From Roridomyces roridus (taxonomy: Eukaryota; Basidiomycota; Agaricomycetes; Agaricales; Mycenaceae), in contig JARKIF010000046.1 of NCBI GenBank assembly GCA_029378245.1, positions 186,001-250,000 on the forward strand: a DNA stretch of 64,000 nucleotides, written 5' to 3'. Both the position numbers and the translations under genes were made by a program. Under the pieces are notes generated by a model that worked only from the letters and a program-made list of their open reading frames with translations, was not told where the DNA came from and did no database searches. Below, piece by piece: positions 1-8,967 of this stretch. Each line of letters opens with the position of its first letter. Positions within the stretch are counted from its first letter, which is position 1.

Positions 1-117
1 TCCGCGTACTGGGTGGAACCAGTAAGTAAAGTGTAGGTCATGGGTGGTCGTGAGTAGGTAATGAGAAGGAGAAGCATAATAAGAGAAAAGAAAATGTATA
101 GCGCACTCCGTGTCCAT

Positions 118-3100
118 CTACTTCTTGGGCTTTTCCAACGGTTTGAAGTCTCCAAAGACGGAGTGGAATCGGCGGGTGCGTTGCACGTACGCAAAGAGGT
201 CCGGCCAGAGGTCCGGGTCGTTCAGGAGATGCTTGGAGTACTGGGCTTTGCGGTTGGACGCGTACATTGCTTGTCGGGCGTGGTGGTGGGCCTCGCAGAA
301 AAATAAATAGTGCGCGACTGTTTCTTCGGCTACCTCGCAGCAAGGGCAGACCGGTGAAGGCGCCTTCTTGAGACGATGCAGGTGCCGGGCGAGAGGGACA
401 TGGTGCGAGCGTAATTGGAAGAGGAGGGAAGCATGTTTGCGGGGGAGGGAAGATGTGTTTTTTCTGAATTTGGGTGATGGCAAGCTGTCGTCAACATCCT
501 TGATCCGGTTGTATCTGGGCGATCTTCTGAACTCCTTCTTCGCCGCTCCCTGAAGGATACGAGTGTGCGCGAGCAAGAGTGCTGATTTGCTGTAGGGCAA
601 AACCGACGAAACCGCAATAGCATCGCCGAAAGAGCCTTCCAGTGCTGCCCTCTTCGCTGCCGCGTCTGCAGCCTCGTTCCCCGGGATGTCGACGTGTCCG
701 GGCGTCCAGTCGATGCGCAGCCTCAAACTCGGATGAGCCTCTTTGGTTTTCCGCAACCTCCTGTGGAATTTGTCCCAGATGTATCGCCCGGTCCCAGTTT
801 TAGCGTTCGCCGTGGCCTGTATCGCCGAGGTACTGTCCAACCCCAATGGCACGACTCCCTCGATCCTGACGTCCTCCTCCTCCTCCAGACACTCCAGTGC
901 CAAGATCTGCCCTACTCCTTCCGCCTCATACACACCGTAATGCCTCGCCGACCCCAACAACAGTCCCTTCTGCCGTTTCACCACCCCGTCAATCATCAAC
1001 ACCCCCGCCGCTCCCACCTTACCATCCACGAGCGAGCCGTCCGAGAACAGTTTCACCCGCGATGGCTCAGCAAGCGCCCTCTCCTTCGCCTCCTCTTTCG
1101 TTGCATCTACCTGCACCTTCAGCCCCGCCTTCCACCCCGCCTTCCTCCTCACCGCTCGTATGGTCTCCACTCTGTTCGGCCGGACGTCCTTGTAGGCCGT
1201 CATGATGAAATGTATCGGCGCCGGGTGTTTCTTGACATGTCCGTAACGCACCGCTTTGCGTACCTCTTCGTGGAGGGGGTGTGATTCCGGGATGGATGCA
1301 TATCGTACGGCAGCCCGGTGGAGAATCTTGTCGACCACTAGATTGATCGGCAGCAAGTCGGCGTGTGCATCCAATAAGTCGGCTGGCGAGGAAACCATGC
1401 CTCCGGCAATCATCCTCGCCGCCTTCATCTGGATTGATGTGAGCTTCTTCATCGCTGCCCTCCCATCCCGTCTCCTGTTTTCCCCGCTGACCCTTTGCCT
1501 GACAGGCGCCAACCAAACCTCCGCAGCGTACAGCATCCTCGGCACGCAGATGGCCGAATAGAGTCGCCGCACCTGTCCAGGTCCCACTCCTCCTGAGACC
1601 CGTGCGATGCGCCGGAACTTTGCCAGCCACTCGTGCCCTCGTCCCTGCGCCGCAGCTGCTTGCTGTTTAAAGGTCAAGTTCTCGTCTAGCCACACCCCCA
1701 CCAACTTCACTGCCTCCATCGGCTGCACCTCAGCTCCATTCAACTTGAGCACCGGCCGCTCCTCCTTCACCCACTTCAATTCTCTCGTAAAAATATCACG
1801 TACCTGCCTCTTCTTCTGCGAGAAGTGGCAAACTTGATCCTTGGCCGCACCGAAGATGCTGTTGTGCGTTGCAGCCCAGTCGTCGACGCCATCGGGTGTC
1901 TCCACCAGTTCTTGCAGCACCTTGGTCGTGTCGCGCAGCGTATCTCCGACGGCTAGGACATGGTAGTCGTCGATATAAATCCCTGAGTGAGTTGTTGCTG
2001 CTGCCGATGTCGCTTGTAACCTAGCTAACGGTGAGTTGAAGAACAGGTAGAGGCTGACCGACAACGGGTCGCCCTGGTCTAGCCCGTCGATTATGTCAAA
2101 CGCCTCGGAGACGTGGTCATCGAACAGCAGCCGGGTTTTCCTTCCCTCAAACCTGCGCATCAACCCGTCTGTAAACTCCTTCGGCACTCCCGACATCCGC
2201 ATATTATGCACCACCCTCGCTAATGTCGCACTCGGGAACGCCCCCTTCACATCCCTCAACAGCAACGTCGCCGCCTTCCCCTGTCTCCACGCGTCTTTGA
2301 TCCTCTTCACAAGCCCCTGCACCATCTCAACGCCCGACCTCCCCGGTCTCCCACCCCAATGATTGCCCGGGTACATATTGAAGTACTCCGCATTTGTCGC
2401 AAGCTGTAGATTCCGTGCTCCATTCCGTAGTCGTGCGTGTCCATGTGACAGAATCAGCGGGCGATGCGCACCCACAGCCGTGTAGTCAGGTTTCCCTGGT
2501 TTCCGGGCCACAATCGTCTCGGTGCGCTTCCAGTCTTCCGGCTCGTGCTGATAGGTGTCTAATGCTCGATAGATCTTGTGCAGTCTCGGCACTAGCGCAT
2601 CAGCATTAGACTTGTACACACAATTGGGGAAGGAATTGCTGCGCGTCGCCTTGTATGGCTTCATCTTTGCTATGACTTGATGCAACTGGTCTTGCGTAAT
2701 CGGCGCGTGTTTCCACAGCGGTTCCGGATAGATTGTGTCCGGCGGTGGGTCCGTCGCTCCCAAACTCCTCCTCGGGTAGAACTCTTCCACCATCCACCTG
2801 CTCTTCTCCTCGTTTGTGGACGCAACTTCCTCCCTTCCCCTCGTCTTCCTCTTCAAGTCGGGTACCCTCGTCTTCCCTCCATCCCCGGGCTCCCCTTTTA
2901 CCATTTTCCCGATGGTGAACACATCCGCTTCCTCAATCTCCTCCATGTACTCCATCCAGCAGCTGTCCCTGGCCCTCTTCAGCGCCGCCGAGTAGTCGTT
3001 CCTGGCGCGCCGAAACTGTTCATGGGCTGGACTGTCCGGAATGTCGCGATGTGAGAAGGATAGCTGAGCAAGTTTCTGCTTCGCGTCCTTCTGCGCTTTC

Positions 3101-4095
3101 AGCTCGCCATTCCACCAACGTTTGGAATGTGGGCTGATCTTGCTGAGCGGGACGTGCTTCCCCACGCATCGCCACACCACCGCATCCAGGGCTTCCACGG
3201 CAGCCACCACCTCCTCCGCTCCTCCATATCCCTCCGCCTCTGGTATCCCTTCAAGCTCCTCAGCTAACATCTTGCCAAACTCCTTCCAGTCCGTCCTTCT
3301 CCAATCTCGCCTCTCCTCCACCACCCTCTTCGGCGGGACCAAATCCGCCTCCATGACAATCGGAAAGTGATCCGTCTTACCTGGTGTGCGCTCCGGGTAC
3401 GCGTTGCAGGAGACGAAGTAATCCAAGAAGTCTTTGCTGCAGAAGACATTGTCGGGGCGGGTCAGATTGCCCGTGCCCTTCGCGCAGAGTGTCGGTACAC
3501 CATGAGGGAGTGGCATCTCCATCCTGTACTGGCCGAGCAGCTGCAACAGCGGAAATACCAGCTCCTCCGCCTCGGCTGTAAAAAGGTGAGCATTTCTAAA
3601 TTCGTCCCACATCGGACTATGCCGATTGAAATCTCCTAGCCACAAGTAATACGTACGTCCCGGGCCTGCCGCGGGTCTTTGCGCTTGCATGAAGTCACGG
3701 AGAATGGTAATTGTGGTGTTGTTGTCCCCGTCGTTGTAGATGTTGACGATGCGCAGTGTTCCGAACTCTCCTCTCAGCTCGACCGCAACGACATCCGTGG
3801 ACGGGAAGTGGAGCTGCGACCAGGCTTCCGTGGGTAGCGAGGTATTGATCAACGTCACCGCTCTTGTCTTCTTGTTGTCCATTCCGTGCCGGGAAGGATA
3901 CACCACCCGCCAGTATGAGTTCGCCCTAGTCTTGTCTCCGATGCCGATGTAAGGCTCTTGTAGCGCCGCTATATGGTAAGCCGTTTTCCCCAATGATTGT
4001 AATAAGTCGTGCTGATTGTCCAGGCTACGATCCAGGTTCTGCTGCCACAGCTTCAGCTTGCGTGGCGGCGGATCTCTCCCTTCGCTCGGGTTCAT
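118..4095 (-). CDS. LINE ORF2: endonuclease / reverse transcriptase / RNase H polyprotein
   Basis: 1325 residues. It makes the element's cDNA by nicking target DNA and priming reverse transcription from the nick. The N-terminus (WQQNLD, LQEPY, WLGDFNRHSP, GKTDHFP; about residues 14-245) is an exonuclease-endonuclease-phosphatase fold nuclease. The reverse transcriptase follows: LLLRDVKGAF carries the first catalytic Asp near residue 615, then GLDQGDPLS, then the YIDD catalytic pair near 710. RNase H lies near 1045-1165 (LFSDGS, YEAEG, LGLDSTSA, WTPGHVDIPGNEAAD), with its Asp/Glu/Asp/Asp acidic residues in place. A CxxC...HxxxxC zinc motif sits near 1250-1267. The start codon overlaps the ORF1 stop (ATGA), so translation is probably coupled. 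GLDQGDPLS and YIDD differ from the more usual GLPQGSPLS and ADD of this group. Confidence 0.95.
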   Translation of the reverse strand: MNPSEGRDPPPRKLKLWQQNLDRSLDNQHDLLQSLGKTAYHIAALQEPYIGIGDKTRANSYWRVVYPSRHGMDNKKTRAVTLINTSLPTEAWSQLHFPSTDVVAVELRGEFGTLRIVNIYNDGDNNTTITILRDFMQAQRPAAGPGRTYYLWLGDFNRHSPMWDEFRNAHLFTAEAEELVFPLLQLLGQYRMEMPLPHGVPTLCAKGTGNLTRPDNVFCSKDFLDYFVSCNAYPERTPGKTDHFPIVMEADLVPPKRVVEERRDWRRTDWKEFGKMLAEELEGIPEAEGYGGAEEVVAAVEALDAVVWRCVGKHVPLSKISPHSKRWWNGELKAQKDAKQKLAQLSFSHRDIPDSPAHEQFRRARNDYSAALKRARDSCWMEYMEEIEEADVFTIGKMVKGEPGDGGKTRVPDLKRKTRGREEVASTNEEKSRWMVEEFYPRRSLGATDPPPDTIYPEPLWKHAPITQDQLHQVIAKMKPYKATRSNSFPNCVYKSNADALVPRLHKIYRALDTYQHEPEDWKRTETIVARKPGKPDYTAVGAHRPLILSHGHARLRNGARNLQLATNAEYFNMYPGNHWGGRPGRSGVEMVQGLVKRIKDAWRQGKAATLLLRDVKGAFPSATLARVVHNMRMSGVPKEFTDGLMRRFEGRKTRLLFDDHVSEAFDIIDGLDQGDPLSVSLYLFFNSPLARLQATSAAATTHSGIYIDDYHVLAVGDTLRDTTKVLQELVETPDGVDDWAATHNSIFGAAKDQVCHFSQKKRQVRDIFTRELKWVKEERPVLKLNGAEVQPMEAVKLVGVWLDENLTFKQQAAAAQGRGHEWLAKFRRIARVSGGVGPGQVRRLYSAICVPRMLYAAEVWLAPVRQRVSGENRRRDGRAAMKKLTSIQMKAARMIAGGMVSSPADLLDAHADLLPINLVVDKILHRAAVRYASIPESHPLHEEVRKAVRYGHVKKHPAPIHFIMTAYKDVRPNRVETIRAVRRKAGWKAGLKVQVDATKEEAKERALAEPSRVKLFSDGSLVDGKVGAAGVLMIDGVVKRQKGLLLGSARHYGVYEAEGVGQILALECLEEEEDVRIEGVVPLGLDSTSAIQATANAKTGTGRYIWDKFHRRLRKTKEAHPSLRLRIDWTPGHVDIPGNEAADAAAKRAALEGSFGDAIAVSSVLPYSKSALLLAHTRILQGAAKKEFRRSPRYNRIKDVDDSLPSPKFRKNTSSLPRKHASLLFQLRSHHVPLARHLHRLKKAPSPVCPCCEVAEETVAHYLFFCEAHHHARQAMYASNRKAQYSKHLLNDPDLWPDLFAYVQRTRRFHSVFGDFKPLEKPKK

Positions 4096-6128
4096 TGATC
4101 GTCGCCCACGGGTGGGGCCGGGACCTGGGTTTCTTCATCTTGGTTGGCGTTGCCACTCACCGTATCGTCAAGATCGGACCATGGCCGTGCTCCGCTGCTC
4201 GGGCCGTTCCTTTCCACATCCCCCGTGACCGTAGACTGCCTCAGAGGCGAAGGTCCCGTCGGTGCCCTCCAGCCATACCTCCTCTCGGCCCTCTCCACCC
4301 CTGCTCGTATTCCTCTCGACACCTCCTCCACCAACTGCTCCTCAGCCCTCGCGCGGTCATGTGGGCTGGTAACGCCGCCTTGATTACGGCGCTGACTGGC
4401 TCCAGCAAAGGCGGTCTGGATAGTAGGCTGGTACAGCCCATCCCGAGACCATCTATTGCCGCTAGCTGGCTGCGCTGTATGCCTAGCGCGCCTGCCCTCC
4501 CAGCCTCCATCTACCGGCACCCCTCCCCCTTGCCCTGGCCTTCCACCCGCCAGTCTGCCTTGGCCAGCCCTCCAAGCCGAACCTGGGGCATCCGTGGAGA
4601 CCTCAGCCTCTGCAACCCAAGTGCGTGAGTCCGCAGTCGGAAAGTAACGGTATGCTGCGGTTGGGTCTCTCTCTTTCATCTTCTGCATCTCCCGCTGGAA
4701 GACGGGGCACGAACGGTCAACAGCACCGTGCCCACTCACCTTGCAATTGGCGCATTTCGCGCCGGTCCGCAAGTCCGTCACCGTGCACTCCTTCGTCCGA
4801 TGGCCACCTGCGCAGCGTCCACATACGTCAGCCTCCGCCTTGCAATCTCTCGCGAGGTGTTTGCCGTACTGCTGGCATTTCGCGCAGCGTCGCGGCTCGT
4901 CCTCGGTCTTCCTTGCTCGATGATGCCTGCCATTGAAAAAGAGGCCGTTGTCGATGGCATGATTAGCAGCTTCGTCTTGAGCAAATTCCACCCGCAAGTG
5001 GGCAACACTCTGCGTCGGAGACCTCTGGTGCGGGGGCTTTACCCAACGCGCTCCGATGATTGACCCATCCTCCAACCCACTGTCTTTCTCCACCAGTCTC
5101 CAGGTCCCCGAGTCGTCCGCCTTGGTGCCGATATCAACCCTCTCCACCAACAGTTCTTGTCGTCTGGGGCGATACGAGTAAGATCCTCCCAAGGCCGCAA
5201 GGAATTGCTTCATGTGGTTGTCGCGCTTGATCCAGCCCGCCATCTCTTCGCTCTTGCAGTCGTAGACCACTCCTCCGTTCTCCAGCTTCTTTACTCCTAC
5301 AAAACTCGCCCCTTCCAACTTCGCTTCCATCAAGGTGAGTGCCAGGTTTGCCTTCTCGCGCAACACCTGCTCACTCAACTCGCTCAGCCCGTTCGTAATC
5401 GCATCATCTGCCTTGTCGACCAAGATTTGCCGACGCATGCGTGCTGCGCGAGCAAGTACGGAGGCCTGTGCAGCTGTCATACTGCGCGGCGGCATCGCCG
5501 CTGCCGCTGCGTACGACTGTGGTGCTGCTGCTGCTGTTGCCGCCCGCACCTCCGTTGCGACCTCCGTCGTCGCTTTGTTCGCCGCTAGTACCGTCTCCTG
5601 CAATACACGTAACTGCGCTGCAAGCGCCCCCACCTCCTTTCTCGATTCCTCCACCTCCCCTTTCAAAGCGGAGGACTCACCTTTCATTTCCTCGACCGCC
5701 TCCCGCAGTCCTCCATGTGTATCCTTCATTTCCTTCAACGGCCCGAGAATCGCTTCCTCTATCGCGTTTCCACACGCATCCGCTACTTTTTGCGGCAGCT
5801 CATCGTCCATCGTTTCCAGGAGGAAGCCGACTGCGCGTATCAATGTCCACAGGGTCTTCTGTATCGTCTGTGTGAGCATGGACGCTTTGATCAGTATGGC
5901 CCCAAGTTCCGCCTTTGTCAGAGTGGCGTCTTTCGCCACCCAGAGCGTGTCTTCCAGGTATTTCCTAGCGGCCTTCGCGTCCTTCACATCTTTTACCTTG
6001 TCTAAAGCTTGCATCATTGTCGGTCTGCTGTCCCAGGGTGATATCCGCGCTTGTATATCCTTGGCTGCCGTGAGGTCTATGGAGGGTGTCGATTTTGGGG
6101 TTGTTCCCCTGGAGGTTGTTCCGGACAT
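4092..6128 (-). CDS. LINE ORF1: gag-like RNA-binding protein with three zinc knuckles
   Basis: 678 residues. It is expected to coat the element RNA and form the ribonucleoprotein used for retrotransposition. A Ser/Thr/Lys-rich N-terminus is followed by a Glu/Lys/Leu-rich stretch (about residues 120-180) that should form a coiled coil, and then an Ala-rich segment. Three knuckles follow near residues 415-480: CAKC...H...C, CGRC...H...C and CANC...H...C. The tail is Gly/Arg-rich and probably disordered. The TGA stop shares three bases with the ORF2 start in an ATGA overlap at 4092-4095. No other gene lies between the two ORFs. The start at 6128 is the first Met after an upstream stop. Confidence 0.92.
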   Translation of the reverse strand: MSGTTSRGTTPKSTPSIDLTAAKDIQARISPWDSRPTMMQALDKVKDVKDAKAARKYLEDTLWVAKDATLTKAELGAILIKASMLTQTIQKTLWTLIRAVGFLLETMDDELPQKVADACGNAIEEAILGPLKEMKDTHGGLREAVEEMKGESSALKGEVEESRKEVGALAAQLRVLQETVLAANKATTEVATEVRAATAAAAPQSYAAAAAMPPRSMTAAQASVLARAARMRRQILVDKADDAITNGLSELSEQVLREKANLALTLMEAKLEGASFVGVKKLENGGVVYDCKSEEMAGWIKRDNHMKQFLAALGGSYSYRPRRQELLVERVDIGTKADDSGTWRLVEKDSGLEDGSIIGARWVKPPHQRSPTQSVAHLRVEFAQDEAANHAIDNGLFFNGRHHRARKTEDEPRRCAKCQQYGKHLARDCKAEADVCGRCAGGHRTKECTVTDLRTGAKCANCKVSGHGAVDRSCPVFQREMQKMKERDPTAAYRYFPTADSRTWVAEAEVSTDAPGSAWRAGQGRLAGGRPGQGGGVPVDGGWEGRRARHTAQPASGNRWSRDGLYQPTIQTAFAGASQRRNQGGVTSPHDRARAEEQLVEEVSRGIRAGVERAERRYGWRAPTGPSPLRQSTVTGDVERNGPSSGARPWSDLDDTVSGNANQDEETQVPAPPVGDDQ

Positions 6129-6886
6129 CTCTCTTTCCTCTAAATGGTAGATTCTGTCGTATTTCGTTGCTCCCGAGTAGTTACAGGTAGGTAGCAGTAG
6201 TGTCCTTCAATTGCGGGCGCGTTCGTTGTCGCGCGCCACTCGTGTTCCGGGGTCCTTGTCGGAGTACCACGTGGTCGAGAAGAAAGAGAGTCCTCACTCG
6301 AGGCCTCAAAAGCCTTCCGATACGCGTCTGAATTCAATTGTCCCTTCTTCAGCCGAATACTCTGCCTTGGAGTTTTCTCCCTCCACACCGAAACGTATGG
6401 AGAATCGCACAGAACCCCGTTTGTAGTCGGCTTTCTCTGCCTTTAAAGCAACACTCGGAGATTAAAACACGTCCCTCAGAGTCTAGGCCACCATTGATCT
6501 GGATGCCATTGTCCGACTCTCTCATGCCCTCTCAAGGCCACACACTCCATGACCCATTTGACCGAACTTCTTCGCGTCTCTTCTCGCGTCTCTGTGTGTC
6601 TTCCTCACCTTTTCCGACGGCAGCAAAAATCAAGACGGACGACGAGTCGTCGACAGGACGACGTTCGTTTCTCTACAACGTTGCTACAACGGCAACGGAC
6701 TAGACACTTCGTTGCATGACCCGCATCGGCATTCTTTCAATTCACAAATTCGGTTCTGCTGGCAGATTCAGAGGCTGATAGTATACATCTGGACCTCCGC
6801 TCGTCGATCACATACACTGGGGAATGAACACCTTGGTTTTCGCTCATTCGCAAGTCTGCATCGCTGACGTCGCATGCCCAATTACC
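6129..6886. other. Upstream side of the LINE; no gene seen
   Basis: About 760 bases that should contain the LINE 5' untranslated region and promoter, since the element is transcribed toward lower coordinates. Only short open frames without family resemblance are present on either strand. The outer edge of the LINE could not be placed. Confidence 0.4.
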
Positions 6887-7078
6887 GATCGCTGGTGTCA
6901 CACCTTTTATCGACGGTTTGGGGGAATCGGCCGCACCCTCTGCTTCTTGCCATTATGCGTCAGTGGGAGTCAAAGATTCGATCAACCACTGGCAGACGTC
7001 TCGCTATGTAACTTCCAGGGCGACAGGGTTCTCGAGACTCGCATTCTTCCTGGGTTTCTTCATTCGTCGAACTTCTCT
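6887..7078 (+). repeat. Direct repeat, copy 1
   Basis: A stretch of about 190 bases recurs in the same orientation at 7655-7870. The best-matching core is GTCAAAGATT-CGATCAACCACTGGC, then AGACGTCTCGCTATGT and GGGCGACAGGGTTCTCGA. By eye the copies are roughly 80-85 percent alike, with small length differences. Short open frames through both copies are not convincing genes. It may be a duplicated piece of an old transposon or gene. Confidence 0.75.
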
Positions 7079-7149
7079 AAGAACACGTCTTCAATATATT
7101 GAGTCTCCAGTATCAACTTGGTCGCCAGTGTCCAGTGTCTTGACTCGTC

Positions 7150-7502
7150 CAGGGCTGGACGCCGTGCCCGTCGCGCCGGTTGTACGGTTCCCGTCGACGG
7201 GTACGCCGACCCGTTCCGTGACTGTTTTGCGACCATTTCTGACGGCCGTCTCCGTCGAAAACGTCCGGCGACGGGTCGACGGACACCTAAAACAGCCGAT
7301 ATCTCGCTCAAATCGGCCCGGACCGTCTGATGCAGCCCCGTACCTTGTCGATGGACACCAGCCGCACATTTCACAACCCCGACTTCAAGCCTGATTGATG
7401 GTTTTTGGTCACGAGGCGACGGCCGTCGAGCGACGGTCCGTGCCCGTGGTATCCCCGTCAAAACGACGGCCGTGCCCGTCACGGGCACGGCGAACAGCCC
7501 TA
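7150..7502. mobile_element. hAT-like miniature TIR element (353 bp) with 8-bp duplication
   Basis: The left end begins CAGGGCTGGACGCCGTGCCC. The right end, read inward on the other strand, begins TAGGGCTGTTCGCCGTGCCC. Both are flanked directly by GACTCGTC (7142-7149 and 7503-7510), a perfect 8-bp target-site duplication. YAGGG-starting termini and 8-bp duplications are the signature of hAT transposons. The inside is dense in GACGG/CCGTC and CCGTGCCCGT words in both directions, and a 23-bp palindrome lies at 7469-7491. There is no coding capacity, so this is a non-autonomous element. Confidence 0.88.
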
Positions 7503-7654
7503 GACTCGTCGTCCGAAAAACGCTAGCTTTTGAATTCTATCTCTGTATACTCTGGTTCTGGGATTCCTCCCTCAACGTCGACACCCCCCACCGAATCACC
7601 CGAAACGCCCGAAACCTCCGCGTGTTTGAAGCAATTCTTGGAGATGCATATTGG

Positions 7655-7870
7655 GATCCTGGTATTACACCTTTCATCGGCGGTCTCGGGGAATCAGCAG
7701 TACCCACACACGCGCACCCTCTGCTTCTTACCATCATGCATCGGCGGGAGTCAAAGATTTGATCAACCACTGGCAGACGTCTCGCTATGTCAACCTCCAG
7801 GGCGACAGGGTTCTCGATTCAGTCTTGCATTCCTCCTCAGGCTGGGGTTTTTTTATTCTTCATTCTCTAA
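7655..7870 (+). repeat. Direct repeat, copy 2
   Basis: Second copy of the segment at 6887-7078. It lies just downstream of the 353-bp miniature element, so the element landed in the spacer between the two copies, close to the end of copy 1. No coding role is apparent. Confidence 0.75.
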
Positions 7871-8373
7871 TTGACAATTCCCCGAACGTCAATACTTATC
7901 TCGAGTCTCGACTTTGCAACTTGCCAGTCTCCAGTTTCTTCGGCTTCCAGAACAATAAACCAGTTATCTATTGTTCCCAAAGAGAAAGAGATACACCCGA
8001 TAGTAGATACAGTTTAGCTAGTAGAACAAATTGCAGATCGAATAAATAAATCCTGTTCGTTTGTCGAAAGCGAAGTTGACTCGAGTATGTAATAGAGGGA
8101 GGAATGGATCCAAGAATTACACAGTACAGGGCTCGTTAGCACGGGCACGATGTCGCGGCTTTAACATATCGGATGTATCGTCGAGTCTGCGAAGGAGGAG
8201 GAGGAATCAGTATGAGTTGGATGCGAGAGGGAGTGGATAGTAGATACTCACATGTCGGACGTCGGCGCGCGAGTAACAGGTGGATACAAGCATGAGCAGG
8301 ATATCCATGACTACGTTTATCGTGTGTCGGGGAGGGAGGTGGGGTACAACCGAGCATCGGGGGTGCTGTGCAT
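7871..8373. other. Spacer and 3' side of the bZIP gene
   Basis: AT-richer DNA without a supported gene. The part nearest 8374 should be the 3' untranslated region of the minus-strand bZIP gene. No clear poly(A) signal was identified. Confidence 0.4.
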
Positions 8374-8967
8374 TTAATCCTGGAACTCGGGGCAGGCAAG
8401 CCCATGGCTCCTTAGGAGGTTGCTCAGCGTAAGTGCCCTCGTCTTCCAAATCTCCTTCTCCCGCGAGAGCCGCTCGACTGCCTCTTCAAGCTGCTGCTGA
8501 TGCATGAGCTTGCGCTTCCGGCTCCGTCGAGCAGCCAGTGTGTTCTGCCGCCTCTTGTACTCGATCTTCTCCTGGTCGGTGGCGTTGGGCGCTAGAGGCT
8601 CCTCCGTCAGCTCGTCCTCCTCCTCCTCGTCCGAGGGCTGAGAGTGAGAGTGAGGGGAGCGCCGCCGTTGGCCCGACGAGAAGAAGGCGGGAATCTCCTT
8701 CTTGGAAGTCACGGAGGGCGAGGCGTACGTCCGCGGCTGGGTCGGGGCGTCGGAAATAGGGACAGGGTACTGTTTGCGGACGGCGCTGATGGAGGGGTGG
8801 GTCCGGTGTGGACCCACCATGGATGCGAGGGGCATCGAGGACGAGGTGGGGGAGCCGTTGGGGGAGTAGTGCCCGCCGGACGGGGCGTAGTATCCAGCGT
8901 TGACTCCCTGCATCGAGGAGTAGTCGAGTTGCTGGGAGTGCTGCGGATATGTGTACGTGTTGGACAT
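8374..8967 (-). CDS. bZIP transcription factor, GCN4/CPC1-like
   Basis: 197 residues in a single exon. The N-terminal two thirds is low in order (Ser/Pro/Tyr-rich, then an acidic EEEEDE run near 113-120) and probably holds activation segments. The basic region is at residues 138-153 (NTLAARRSRKRK), the Asn..Ala-Ala..Ser/Cys-Arg pattern that reads AP-1/GCN4-type sites. A leucine-zipper segment follows (Leu 154, 160, 167, 181 region). NTLAARRSRKRK is the form found in fungal Gcn4/Cpc1 relatives, which control amino-acid starvation genes. The C-terminal bZIP in a short protein also fits that family. Target genes cannot be deduced. The first 93 bases upstream of the start codon contain no ATG, so no short upstream ORF of the GCN4 kind is visible there. 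Confidence 0.9.
   Translation of the reverse strand: MSNTYTYPQHSQQLDYSSMQGVNAGYYAPSGGHYSPNGSPTSSSMPLASMVGPHRTHPSISAVRKQYPVPISDAPTQPRTYASPSVTSKKEIPAFFSSGQRRRSPHSHSQPSDEEEEDELTEEPLAPNATDQEKIEYKRRQNTLAARRSRKRKLMHQQQLEEAVERLSREKEIWKTRALTLSNLLRSHGLACPEFQD

Larger units (their letters stand above)
1..6128 (-). mobile_element. Tad1-type LINE (non-LTR retrotransposon), both ORFs intact
   Basis: A non-LTR retrotransposon lies on the minus strand. Its 5' side is near 6128 or somewhat beyond, and its 3' side runs to or past the left edge of the window. ORF1 is a nucleic-acid-binding protein with zinc knuckles. ORF2 holds apurinic-type endonuclease, reverse transcriptase, RNase H and a terminal zinc motif, in that order. 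This arrangement with RNase H is typical of the Tad1 group of fungal LINEs. Neither ORF has a stop or frameshift, so the copy looks young. No poly(A) tail or target-site duplication can be seen, because the 3' end is not in the window and the 5' end has no recognisable boundary. Confidence 0.93.

Noticed and set aside
3993..4628. Plus-strand open frame of 211 codons across the LINE ORF junction
   Set aside because: It is antisense to both LINE ORFs, which are clearly the coding strand.
5335..6150. Plus-strand open frame of 271 codons opposite LINE ORF1
   Set aside because: A mirror of the gag-like coding frame; composition is the reverse complement of Ala/Lys/Glu codons and no motif is present.
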